Shown in pieces: positions 12,681-22,540 of a stretch of 64,000 bases of DNA. Origin of the DNA: Apodemus sylvaticus (lineage: Eukaryota; Chordata; Mammalia; Rodentia; Muridae); assembly GCF_947179515.1 (NCBI RefSeq), contig NC_067487.1:46512514-46576513 (forward strand). Reading direction: 5' to 3'. Below the pieces are notes generated by a model. It did no database searches and had not been told where the DNA came from. It was given only the letters and a program-made list of their open reading frames with translations. The translations under genes and the position numbers were made by a program. Position 1 is the first letter of the stretch, and each line of letters opens with the position of its first letter.

Positions 12681-14346
12681 TTTGTTTTGCTTTGCTTTTA
12701 AATGCATGTTCTTTCAGATTCCAACGCTGCTAAAGATCTTTACCTGTTGTGGCAAACCTCAATGGTACCATCAGTCCACTCGCCCAAGAAGAAAGTAAAG
12801 CTAAGTGCTATACAGAATACTTGAACCCAGGTCTTGTCACCAGAGCCGTGCAGTGTCGCGGCGACTTCTGCATGCACCAGTGAGCAGGTGGCTTCACACT
12901 AATGTGCTTCCTATTGAGCTAAAGCTGTTGGCTCTGACCGGGCAACACGTGTGACTAATAAGCCCACACATTCATTTTCCTTTGTGTCTATAAATAATTT
13001 GACATGAGTAACCCAAATTAATTTTCTTTCAGGTCTACACAACATTGCTGTTTCACTTATTACTGGAACAAAAATAATAGCGTGAGTTTAGAAAGACCTT
13101 CTTGCTAGACATTATTTAATAAGACCTGGAACTTGGGGAAGGAAGTGGTAACTGCCAACTGACTGGGCCCGGAGAGCATGAACGTCCCCTGCTTCTTCAG
13201 ATCCCACTGACCGCCCTTCTGTGTCTGTGCTGATGTGACAAGGCACTCCCTCAGAGTGCTCAAACTCATGGCCATGTTTTCATATAAATTTGGATTAGGA
13301 TTCTCGGCTATAAAACGAGCAGAGTAGCTCCTTACGATTTCCTCTAAAATTAGGATCCCATTATTTATAATAAACAAGAAGGAGGAAATAATAGTAAGAG
13401 CTGAGTCAATTCCTAATGGCCTCTAGAATTTGGCTGGAGAACTCGAGGGCAGGTCTCTCTGGGCACCGTTCAAACAGCAGGATGGCCGGAGCCTGGGCTT
13501 ACACGCTCATTTTTTCCTGGCCTATCTAAGCTACATTACTAAGACTGAAATCTCCCTTAAGATTTAACCCCACAAATTTTAATAAATATATGCCTTGCTA
13601 CCTCTCTGGGGAAATAATTGTTTGCATAGCCTCTCAGTCAATGTTTTGCAATGCTTAAATCTTAACAAAACCTGTAATACAGGGGAGATGGATTTGCAAG
13701 TTTTGTAAAGAGAAAGCATTCCTGGGATTGTAACAAACTTCGTCTGGAAAGGAAGGCCAGTCTAATTTTATCCTTCATGTGTAACACAGAAATGTTTTCC
13801 TTGGGCCTACACCCCGGGTCTGTGCCTCCCCCTCCCGCAAGCCTGCACAAAGTAACTTGCATCCTTGTCGGTGCCTCTGGAATTCCTGGATTCCTCCTGA
13901 AGACCTGTAGGGCCAAAGGGAAGGCACTGCAGAGATTTGGTGGTCTCCACCAGGACCAGAAGCATTATTCACACCATGACAGTTTTGTGATGTTTGGACA
14001 AAAATCCAGCAAAATTCTTCTCAATAGGATTTCAACATCATAAAAGGAAATTTAATCTACAGGCATTTGTAAAGCCCGATCCTTTTTTAGCAGATATCAA
14101 AATTTACTGTTCAGCTTGCCCCTCTGGTCAACCCTTGTGCAGCTAATACTGAGCTTATTTTAAACACTTCCATCAATTTCTTGGGACCTTTTTCGGTCTT
14201 TCTTTCATACTGTCATGACCTCTGTCCACTGACAATTTTTCAAGAGCAGAAATATAAATGTCTATGTAGAGATCTCCTGAGATTTCCAACATCTTTTTAA
14301 TTCAATGCACTTCATTTTCTCTCAGTAGTTTTTGCTCTCTATCAAT

Positions 14347-14348
<2 letters not shown>
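12680..14348. other. Intronic sequence without recognised feature
   Basis: No repeat or exon recognised. The minus-strand frame at 13105-13377 has no recognisable domain or splice context. Confidence 0.55.

Positions 14349-14396
<48 letters not shown>
14349..14396 (+). repeat. (GT)24 microsatellite
   Basis: Uninterrupted GT directly next to the B1 at 14395. Confidence 0.97.
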
Positions 14397-14399
<3 letters not shown>

Positions 14400-14524
14400 A
14401 GACAGGGTTTCTCTGTGTAGCCCTGGCTGTCCTGGAACTCATTCTGTAGACCAGACTGGCCTTGAACTCAGAATTTCACCTGCTTCTGCCTGGGATTAAA
14501 GGTGTGCGCCTCCACTGCCCAGCT
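14395..14524 (-). mobile_element. B1 SINE, antisense
   Basis: 'gagacagggtttctctgtgt' through 'gcgcctccactgcccagc' is a 7SL-derived B1 in reverse orientation. It abuts a (GT)24 run on its 5' genomic side. Confidence 0.9.
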
Positions 14525-15039
14525 CAATATATTATTCTAACCCTTTAGATTCCGTTCTTTTGGTTCAAAAACAAAGGGCAAAGAAAATAATCCTCAGCTT
14601 AACAACTGTTCTTATCAACAAGCTCATAGTAGCCTCGGAGGCAAGGTGCTCCTTCAGACAGAACTCTCTCTTGTTTTTAGACCTTGGGAGAAGCTGCCCA
14701 GTTCTCTTCCAACGGCTCCTGCTCTCTGGAGGATTTCTTGGCCCTGTTGAGTTTTGACAATTTAAGTATCTTTTTAAAATTATGTCAAAGCTGAAAGATT
14801 GTTGAAGTTAACGATCCAATAAAATTTGGATTCCCTTTCTTCCTGGAAAAAAAGCAGGCATGCTTGCTTTGTGGAAACTGGATGGACCTGCCCTTCTTGG
14901 GATTGCTATCGGTTCGTAAGAAACCTAGGCTTAACAAAGACCCTCTTCTTAAGTGTTGAAAACAATTATTTCATCTTAATTTGATTTATATTTTCAAAAT
15001 GTTATAAAACAGAGAAATAACTTAGAACAACAAAATTTC

Positions 15040-15400
15040 CTCATACCACATCAACAGAGTACATTATTATTACTTTTATATATTCTTCCCCAGTTTACAT
15101 TCAAATGCATATGTTTCTATAACTTAATTTTTAAAAATGAATGTAAATTTAATTTTTCCATTTTATTCCACAGAAGACCATATATATTCCCATCTAAATC
15201 GTTTCAATTGAAGTTCTAAATTTTATTCAATAAACTCCGTTGCTTTAGGGCATTTACATTGCTTTAAAGTTTTACTTATAAACAATGTTTCAAGAAATTA
15301 CCTTAAACATATAGTTTCTTTTATATTAGTTATTTATGACAAATTCCCAGTTGTGCCTATATTAGACCTGTTATTTCTATTTCTTACCATGTTGAGAATT
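15040..15400 (-). mobile_element. L1M fragment, antisense
   Basis: 'gggcatttacattgctttaaag' and 'gacaaattcccagttgtgcc' are decayed reverse complements of the L1 ORF2 3' region. The edges are vague and older L1 sequence may extend to about 16200. Confidence 0.5.
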
Positions 15401-15531
15401 TTTCCTCAGAAATCAATGTTGGAAATCTTAAATCTCATCAGTGATTTCCTAATTTTTAAAGACTTGACTACTGAGCTTTGCTCCAGATTGAAGTTTTCAT
15501 GTAAAACCAGCTCTGTATTCCGAGTATAGCG

Positions 15532-15645
15532 TAACTTGGTTATAGTCTCCTCCTCCTCCTCCTCCTCCTACTACTACTACTACTACTAATAATAATAATA
15601 GTATAACTTGGTTATAGCTTCCTGCTAATAATATATAATAGCCAT
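15532..15645 (+). repeat. 72-bp duplication carrying (TCC)(TAC)(AAT) microsatellite
   Basis: TAACTTGGTTATAG occurs at 15532 and again at 15604. Between them (TCC)n changes to (CTA)n and then (AAT)n. The second copy has only a short 'cttcctgctaataatata' counterpart, so the triplet array grew in the first copy. Confidence 0.8.
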
Positions 15646-16254
15646 TAAAGTGTATATTGTTGGATTATCTGATTTTAGTATCAGATTAAACCTAGTCATA
15701 AATAAAATGCTCAGTTTTCACTCCTCTTTAAATTTCTAGAAAATACAAGAAACTAACATTTTCCCCTTTCCACCTACCCTGCAAAATGTTTAACAAGATC
15801 CATAAATGATGCCAAATTAATTTTCTTAACTATAATTTCAGTTTCTTCAGGAGACAAGGACCTCTCAGAATTCTCTATGTCTGGAGGGTTTGTCATCTCA
15901 AAGAAATGTGAACTTCATCCTAATGATCAAACCCTTTGGCAGAAAGCAGATGTTAATAGTTAAATCGTGCATATTAAATGTTGTTGTGCCATTTGCAAGG
16001 TATTGGCGATTTTATTTCTTTTTAAATTTTTTCTGATCACTGTAGCTAAGTCATATCAATTGTATTTCTCTTTTCAAAATAGATACTCAAGTGTCTGGCT
16101 TCATTAATTCTTTCTGGTACTAATTAGCTTAAGTGGCTTTTTAACATTGATTTATTTTCTTTTCTATTTAGAGTTTAATCTAGTGTTTCTTTTCTAAGCC
16201 CATCAATTCCAGGCCCTTTTCTTTTTCTTTTCTTATCTTTTTCTTTTAAGATTT
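15646..16254. other. AT-rich intronic stretch
   Basis: Possibly further decayed antisense L1 sequence, but I could not match it confidently. Confidence 0.4.
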
Positions 16255-16425
16255 CTTCATGTGTTTGTGCGTTTCACTTGCATGTCTGCCTGTGTACCAC
16301 ATGTGCCTGGGGCCAGAAGAGGGTGCTGGCTCTCCAAACTGGAAGCACCATGTGGTGCTGGGAAGTAAAGCCAGGTTCTCTGCAATAGCAAGTGCTCTTA
16401 ACCGCTGAGCCATCTCTCCAGCCCC
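16255..16425 (-). mobile_element. B3/B2-family SINE, antisense
   Basis: It ends 'ccgctgagccatctctccag' plus CCCC, the reverse of a B2/B3 head, and contains 'gccagaagagggtgctggct'. The body is B3-like. Confidence 0.85.
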
Positions 16426-16725
16426 AAGTCCCTTCTTTTCTAGTGTCAGTGCTCAGTGCTATAAATGTCCCCCAAAGCACAGCTTTATAGAGATGTAACA
16501 CAGATTCTGAAAAGTTGTCATTGGGCACAAGTCAGTTAGATTTCCTCTTGTGAGTTCTCAATTAATAGGTTAGCTAGAAATGATTTAGTTTTCAAACATT
16601 TGGAAACCGTCCTAAGGATGTTCTTGATAATGATTTCTAGTTCAATCATAAGAAAAGGATGGGCCTGTCCCACCCACTTATCGTCTGGGGAGCACACATA
16701 GCCCAAACTTGCTCCAAACACTGTA

Positions 16726-16727
<2 letters not shown>

Positions 16728-16777
<50 letters not shown>
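16728..16777 (+). repeat. (GT)25 microsatellite
   Basis: Uninterrupted GT/TG of 50 bases, likely length-polymorphic. Confidence 0.97.
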
Positions 16778-16781
<4 letters not shown>

Positions 16782-17295
16782 AGGGCTGTATGTAGGAGGA
16801 CATCCTCAATCAGCTCCATTGGCATTAATTCTGCAGATAGAAGTGTTTACACGCTGGATTGGATATGCCTGTTACGATTTGAAAATATATTTTGGTTAGG
16901 AGTCCGTATAAACTAACTGATATTTGCCGTATGTATTATAGTAGATAGTTATCTAATTTAGTACACATTCAAAGGCACTTGGAAGGAATGAGTGTCTTCT
17001 GTGGGTGGGTGGGGTGATCTGTAAAAGTTAACCGGGTCAGGTGGGTGGACAACATTGCTGGAGTCTACCATCTCTAGACTGATTGCCAGCCTATAATGTT
17101 CCATTGGTGGAAGAGGAGTTTCCCATTTTAATTCTGAATTTGTCTACTATTTTTCGTGTTATGTCCTTTGAAGACCTACCCTTAAGTAACTAAGCACCCA
17201 GTCCTCTCAGATAAAAGGATCCCTTCACCATGATGCAACAAACTTCGTTGTTCTCCACATTACTCTTTGCTCTGATGTTTACACTGTCTGACTCC

Positions 17296-17350
17296 GGGGC
17301 CTGGCTGTGGTGGCACACACCTGTAACCCCAGTACTCTGCAGGTAGAGGT
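17296..17350 (+). mobile_element. B1 5' fragment
   Basis: 'ggctgtggtggcacacacct' followed by 'gtaaccccagtactctgcagg' is the first ~50 bases of a B1; the rest is missing. Confidence 0.6.
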
Positions 17351-17754
17351 GTTCTTTCTATCCTCCCTTGAAACCCTTCCGACTTTCCTTCTCTCTCTCA
17401 GATGACCATGCCTACACACATCTACCAGAGTACTCACTGTCCTTGTCGGAAGAAATGTCCACTGAACGTTCTCTTTTTCTATGTGTCCTGAAAAATGGTT
17501 TATCCATAATCTTCTGAAGAACCAAGAAGTCATAATTCAACTCATCACCATTTCTTGTACACTACTTCCTCATTTCACTAGGTGGGATCTTAGACTTTTG
17601 ACTTCACTTTCTTTTTTTTTTTTTTTTTTGATTTCTTGGCTGTACCGGGCTTACATCATATTACAGAGAAATGCCTGGATTAAGATTCCTTAAAAACCAC
17701 AGATGCAGGACTATAAGCTCTCAGGGGTGGCGATGTTTATCTGACTTAACTTGC

Positions 17755-17825
17755 TGATGCTGTGCTACAGCCTAGCTCAGGGGCAGACACAATAAAACAA
17801 TAAATATGTAATGAATGACGGAACT
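17755..17825 (+). repeat. L2/MIR 3'-end relic
   Basis: 'ggggcagacacaataaaaca' then 'ataaatatgtaatgaatgac' is the usual end of this family. Confidence 0.35.
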
Positions 17826-18174
17826 GCAGTTGCTGCTTAGCACCCCGCTTTGCTCTCTTCCATTGTTTCTAGACAATCTCATTCAAACCCACATTTTAGT
17901 ATATCTCAAGTCTATATCTGCTTTTCTAAATTTTTTTTCTAACCTTTACTTCAGCATTTGAAACACTGCTAGATATCCCACCAATATCAAAAACATTGGG
18001 ATGCCACAAGCACCCAATTTTTCTAGTTTTTCTTTTCTTTTACTTTTTTAATTTCTAATTTTTCTTTTACTTTAAACCTGCCTGGCCTAGTTTCTCTCCT
18101 TTTTTTTTTTAAACTACTTCCCCCTAAATACTGAGTTCAAAACTCTTTGAGTCATAATTAAATTTTCTTTTTTC

Positions 18175-18360
18175 GGGCTGGAGAGATGGCTCAATGGTTA
18201 AGAGTACTGACTCTTCTTCCAGAGATCCTGAGTTCAATTCCCAGCATCCACATGGTAGCTCACAACCATCTGTAATAGGATCCAATGCCCTCTTCTGGTG
18301 GGTCTGAAGAGAGCAATGGAGTACTCACCTACATAAAATAAATAAATCTTAAAAAAAAAA
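18175..18360 (+). mobile_element. B2 SINE, well preserved
   Basis: It begins 'ggctggagagatggctcaat', has tRNA-like promoter boxes (A box near 18187, B box 'gagttcaattcc' near 18230), then 'cctcttctggtg', and ends in an AATAAAT/A-rich tail. Flanks AATTTTCTTTTTT and AATTCTTTTTC look like imperfect target duplications. It is a tRNA-derived retroposon transcribed by Pol III. Confidence 0.9.
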
Positions 18361-18734
18361 TAATTCTTTTTCTATCAGCCAATAATACGGCCATTTTCAC
18401 AGTATTCATTTCATGTGCTAACTCAGCATCCAGAGAATTACTGTCTCTGTTGGCTCATCTCTCCATATTACAGGGGTCCCCAACAGCTCTTCCATTCTCT
18501 AGGCCCGACACCAGCACCCCACCAGTAAGACAGACTTTTCTCTGAATCACTTGTTTTAGATCCCAACAATCCTTGCTCCAATAGTCATGGCTTAGGATCC
18601 TAACCACCAGTGAAGCACTTTCCTAATACACTGATCACTAGGAAGCCTTTTTTGATCTCTTAAGCTAGAAATCACGTGTAACTTTCAGGCCTATACCGTC
18701 AAGGACAACCCACATCACATAACACAACACATTA

Positions 18735-18790
18735 TCACAGTATCTTACATAGGACCTGGCATGTGATAAACAATCAAGCGTGAACCATTT
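18735..18790 (+). repeat. MIR 3'-end relic
   Basis: 'cataggacctggcatgtgat' followed by 'aaacaatcaa' matches a MIR 3' end. Confidence 0.35.
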
Positions 18791-19479
18791 GACCACTGGA
18801 AATGCTTGTCATCTTCCAAACCCAGTATAAACTTACTGATGGCAAGGACCTCTACAGAGGCCTCCAGAGAGGCCCTGTGCCAAACTCGAGATAGCTGCAA
18901 CTCACAGAATTTTGATATCCAAAACGTTAGCCAACTTGCTATCTAATTCATCAGGAAATCAGCAAACAGAAGTGTTATGATAAGTTCCAGTAAAAGGGAA
19001 ACATAAATTACTTAAAAATTTTACAGAAACAAATTTAAAACACATTACAATTTACTAATAAATCATGAAACCATTTGCAGGTGAGGTTTCCACTGTTACC
19101 CAACTCTGCTCTCCTGCACACAGTGGCTGATGACGCCTGGCCGCTGAGGGAAATGGCACGTTTTGTTGTTCTGACACTTAATTTGGATGCTACTTTGCCT
19201 GAAAGGAGTTTATAATGCGAATGGTGTTTATATAATTTCATAGCACATTACTCAAAATATGGACTTCTAGAGACAACCATGTGCTTGCATCAGAAATCTG
19301 AGGTCTTAAGCATCCCTGAACTTTATTTGAAAACTGGACCTGGCATACTACCTCTGTGCCTGGCTATGTTAAAATGAACAGATCACTGTATCTTACTCAG
19401 GTGACTTAAAAGAATAAGACATAATGGTTCTTACTTACAGAAGAAGATATTATGACGATCACAGAGGGTAAGGTAGGTT
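18791..19479. other. Unique left flank of the LTR element
   Basis: Nothing recognised. This flank and 24580 onwards together form the empty pre-integration site. Confidence 0.6.
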
Positions 19480-19484
19480 AAAAC
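19480..19484. repeat. Left target-site duplication (AAAAC)
   Basis: AAAAC directly precedes the TG of the 5' LTR and is repeated exactly after the 3' LTR. The sixth base differs (T on the left, A on the right), so the duplication is 5 bp. Confidence 0.88.
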
Positions 19485-19901
19485 TGTACAGAGCCATATT
19501 GGGGCAGTCTTGCACTTGGTCAGAGTTTGACTTTGGTCAAGGTTAACTTCTCCCAGTTAGCCAGGATCCTGCTCCACCTAGGGTGGAGTGCACGTAGTAA
19601 AGGTTAAGTTCATTGTTCTTCCTGGTATAGGGATTCCTGAATTAAACAGGTGACCCACCCAGCTGCCGGAGCAGTCAAGACGAAGACCTCCAAGAGAAGC
19701 TAGACAACTTCCACCGGAACTCAGCCTGGAGTCTGGGGGGAAGGGTTTGCCCGAACTGTTAAAAGGTCCGGCGCCATTAAAGTTTACGGCTTTGATCAGT
19801 GAACATTGACTTAGCCGTACTTTCTTTTCGCCGCTCTTCCCTATGACCCCAAAATTCTCTCAACAGGTAACCCAGTTTACATGTAGCTGCTGGCGGCTAC
19901 A
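19485..19901 (+). repeat. 5' LTR of the retrotransposon
   Basis: The LTR is 417 bp, beginning TG and ending CA. A TATA-like TTAAAAGG lies at 19759-19766 and an ATTAAA polyadenylation-type signal at 19776-19781. If both are used, transcription would start near 19788 and R would be short, giving a U3 of about 300 bp and a U5 of about 100 bp; this layout is inference. It should act as the promoter of the element on the plus strand. Confidence 0.93.
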
Positions 19902-19904
19902 TAG

Positions 19905-19922
19905 TGGCGCCTGAACGTGGGA
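19905..19922 (+). promoter_or_regulatory. Primer binding site, lysine-tRNA type
   Basis: TGGCGCCTGAACGTGGGA begins three bases after the LTR. The first seven bases fit a lysine tRNA 3' end. The remainder resembles the Lys1,2 primer site (AACGTGGG) but with TG where that site has a single C, so pairing would carry a small bulge. The Lys3 site matches less well in the second half. Confidence 0.8.
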
Positions 19923-20000
19923 AGACCTGGCACGAGAGAATTTCTTGAGGTAGCCCTATCCAGCGAAGCTTCGCAGAAAAAGGTGAAAATTAATGGTGTC

Positions 20001-20012
20001 CGCACGGTAAGC
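20001..20012 (+). other. Candidate major splice donor in the element leader
   Basis: CGCACGGTAAGC matches the donor consensus well (G|GTAAGC) and sits about 100 bases after the LTR, a usual place for a retroviral leader donor. No acceptor was identified, so use is unproven. If used it could also join LTR-driven transcripts to flanking plus-strand sequence. Confidence 0.5.
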
Positions 20013-20158
20013 AACATAGAGGGCAAAACTAGCGCTAGTGAATTCGTGTCTATGGTTGTGAGTGCAGGAATGGATACAGTTTTTCAAGCATACTGCGTGG
20101 ACCCAGCGCAGGACTGCTTGGGTTGATAAGATAGGGAAATATGGGGAAGGAATTTGGT

Positions 20159-20248
20159 AGGCATTTGCCCAAAGCTCGTAAGAGCTGATTTCGGCGAAAA
20201 GAAAGGGGTTTTTAAAAATAGGCATATGTCCACAGCTTCTAAGAGCTG
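20159..20248 (+). repeat. Duplicated leader hairpin motif
   Basis: A 29-base motif, AGGCAT.TG.CCA.AGCT..TAAGAGCTG, occurs at 20159-20187 and again at 20220-20248. Each copy contains a short hairpin. The first is AGCTC, loop GTAA (a GNRA-type tetraloop), GAGCT at 20173-20186. The second is extendable to seven pairs with loop CTAA at 20232-20249. The difference in the last stem pair keeps pairing (C-G in one, U-G in the other). The leader position suggests an RNA packaging or dimerisation role, which is inference. Confidence 0.6.
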
Positions 20249-20617
20249 TTTAAAGAGGAAAATGGATGCAATTGCTTAACAAGCACGCTTAACTTTCTGT
20301 GTATCTTTCCGTGTTTGTCCCGGTGCACCGACTGTCTATGTGTATGTTTATGTCCTCTCTGTGTCTTTGTGTGAATGACTGTTTCATGTTAAAAAGAAAA
20401 AATTGGTAAAGATTACATCTGCTGGTAACCTCTTGAGCTAGCCACAGTTTGTGTGGGGATTGATTCAAAGCCACGCCGCGGCAGCGTAGCTCACTCACCC
20501 AAGACAGAAACATGGCTGGGGAAAAAGCCGCTCTTAAAAGCCCAGAAACCTCGAGATTTGGGAAGACCTTGGTTTGGCTTGTGAAATTCATGTAGTCGCT
20601 TTATACATGTTTCTAAT

Positions 20618-21006
20618 TGGTTTTAATGATATAAGGCTTTACATTTCTTGACTAAAAAGTTATAAATTAATTGGTTATTATGTAAAAGGTATAGTGTTAT
20701 TAAGAAAAGGTTAGTTTAAAAACTGGTGATTCAGTGTTAGAGCTATCTTAACTAACTACACGTGGCCTAACGCCACTCATGCTTTGTTCTTGTTTATAAT
20801 TGGATTTAAAGGTATATTTTGCATGTCTTGACTATAGAGTATTGGCTTAAGTCACTGCACATGATTTAAAAGGTATAATGTTATTAACAAAAGTTAGGTT
20901 AAGGCTGGTAGTTTAGGGTAGTCGCCATTTTGAACACGTGGCATGACGATTAAGGCTGGTAGTTTAGGGTAGTCGCCATTTTGAAGAACACCACGTGGCA
21001 TGACGC
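20618..21006 (+). repeat. Diverged ~180-bp tandem repeats with E-box and YY1-like motifs
   Basis: A unit at about 20618-20790 recurs at about 20797-20949. Shared landmarks are TTGACTA at 20648 and 20828, AGGTATA-TGTTATTAA near 20687 and 20871, and CACGTGGC at 20759 and 20935. The tail of the second unit is then duplicated almost exactly at 20899-20949 and 20950-21006, with a 6-bp insertion in the last copy. Each of these tail copies has CGCCATTTT (YY1-like, at 20923 and 20974) followed by a palindromic CACGTG (20935 and 20992). Confidence 0.75.
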
Positions 21007-22432
21007 AATCCAGGAAATACAGGCCTTTGGGACGCTCCTAAATTGGCATGGTGTTTCATGTGAATCTTGGCCTGGAGATTAGACTTAATGAAGATTAAGA
21101 TCTAAAATATTGTCTCTTTAATAAGTTACACTGTTATACACTTGAACATAAGAACTGGCATACAAACCTTGTGCTGTAAATATGTGTTTGCCATTAATTT
21201 TAAAGAAAATAGATTGTTTAAAATTGAGATTTGCTTCCAAAATTACAATTGTGCTCTAATATTGCAAGAAAACATTGAGTTACAATAAAAATCAGTGTGT
21301 CATTGGCTACAGTTTTCAGTTTGCAGGCTCGTAATTGTTAACATTTTGTAATTAAGATAATTTTGAGAGTGATGCAGCTATGGGTTTTAGAGGCCCATTG
21401 CCACTTTTCCACAAGTTTATAGGCTACAATGGTAGGAGCAAAATTTAACCCTCCAAGATTAAAAAGGATATCTCTGTAGAAATGTATTTGATATCAAGTA
21501 GGTTCCCTTGACCATGGAATTACTGGTTTCTTTTGTTTAATCCTCAAAATGTCCTTGCAGGACAGATAGTTTGGGTCTGGTCTTAGATAAAAGGCTCAGA
21601 TTAGAAGATATTTACATTTGAGGAATCTCATACCAGTCCTTGCCAAGGACTCAAGGTGGATCCTAGGGCAGATAAAAAAATTTACATTTGAGTTAATGCA
21701 AAGCTTAGAGCTGCCTCAGGGGAAGCTAGTGAGGAAGTTTTGAGAAATTGTTTCTGCCTTACAGGCCCCACCTAGGGAGTGTTTGGCTTTAAAAAAAAAA
21801 AAAAAAAAGGTTTTTGACTTATCCAGGTGTGGGTTAAAATGCAGTTCAAATCTATGAAAGGTCAAGGAGGCTATAAAAGCATTAACATTTGGCCTGTCTA
21901 CTCCCTACAAAATTATTGTAAATTTAAAGGGTTGGTTTTTTACTTTACATTCTGATAATTATAAAAACATTTGCTTCTAATTTTAAAGAAACAACAAAGC
22001 AATTTCATTAGAAAGTTTTGCCTCAAGGAATGGCTAACAGCCTTATGTCTTGTGAAAAAAAATGTTTGTCTCTCTTTCAATACTAGAAGTTAAGATCTTA
22101 AAATTTTCAGTGTATAATGTTCATAGAATGTTTGTTACAGGCCCTTGCTCCTATAGACTTTTAGAATTTTTAGGTAAATGGCTTTCAAAGGTTGTTAGGA
22201 TATATTAATTGGCTTTATCTTATATTTACCTCATTTTAAGCTTGCCACAGAAGGTCTTAAACCTCTGTTTTCAAGGTAGGAAACATTTGTTCCTTGCTTC
22301 AAGCAACAATCAAATTTATTATTAATGGTTGGTCTATTACATGGTAAGCATTTTTAGGCAAAATTAATAATTGTTATCCAAAAGATAATTTGTACTATCA
22401 GATCACATGTTTATTCCTTTAAGTTTCTCCCT
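21007..22432 (+). other. AT-rich interior of the LTR element, no frame
   Basis: No open frame or recognisable domain is visible. An A18 run lies near 21791. The composition is A/T-heavy compared with the CpG-containing LTRs, as expected for long-decayed coding sequence or captured non-viral DNA. Confidence 0.6.
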
Positions 22433-22540
22433 GCTTCAACACAGATACCTGAATTGGGTGCTATAGCAGCTATTTTTAAGATGTTAAAGGTCAAGCTTTT
22501 AATAATAGTAGATATACATAGCTCATGGTTTATAATTGCT
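22433..22540 (+). pseudogene. Decayed RNase H-like segment of retroviral pol
   Basis: Thirty-six codons in one frame (STQIPELGAIAAIFKML at its start) resemble the part of retroviral RNase H around the conserved Glu helix and the following strand with the catalytic Asp region. The frame ends at TAA at 22541-22543, and neighbouring frames are closed, so no enzyme can be made. Similarity is by eye and short, so this is a tentative identification. It suggests that the interior is an eroded pol gene and not a wholly foreign insert. Confidence 0.4.

Larger units (their letters stand above)
16778..18174. other. Intronic sequence with minor repeat scraps
   Basis: It holds the B1 fragment at 17296 and the L2/MIR end at 17755. 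T runs occur near 17612 and 18101. Otherwise nothing named. Confidence 0.5.

Noticed and set aside
19917..20126. Leader frame of 69 codons after the primer site
   Set aside because: It begins at GTG inside the primer site and shows no Gag-like features; probably chance.
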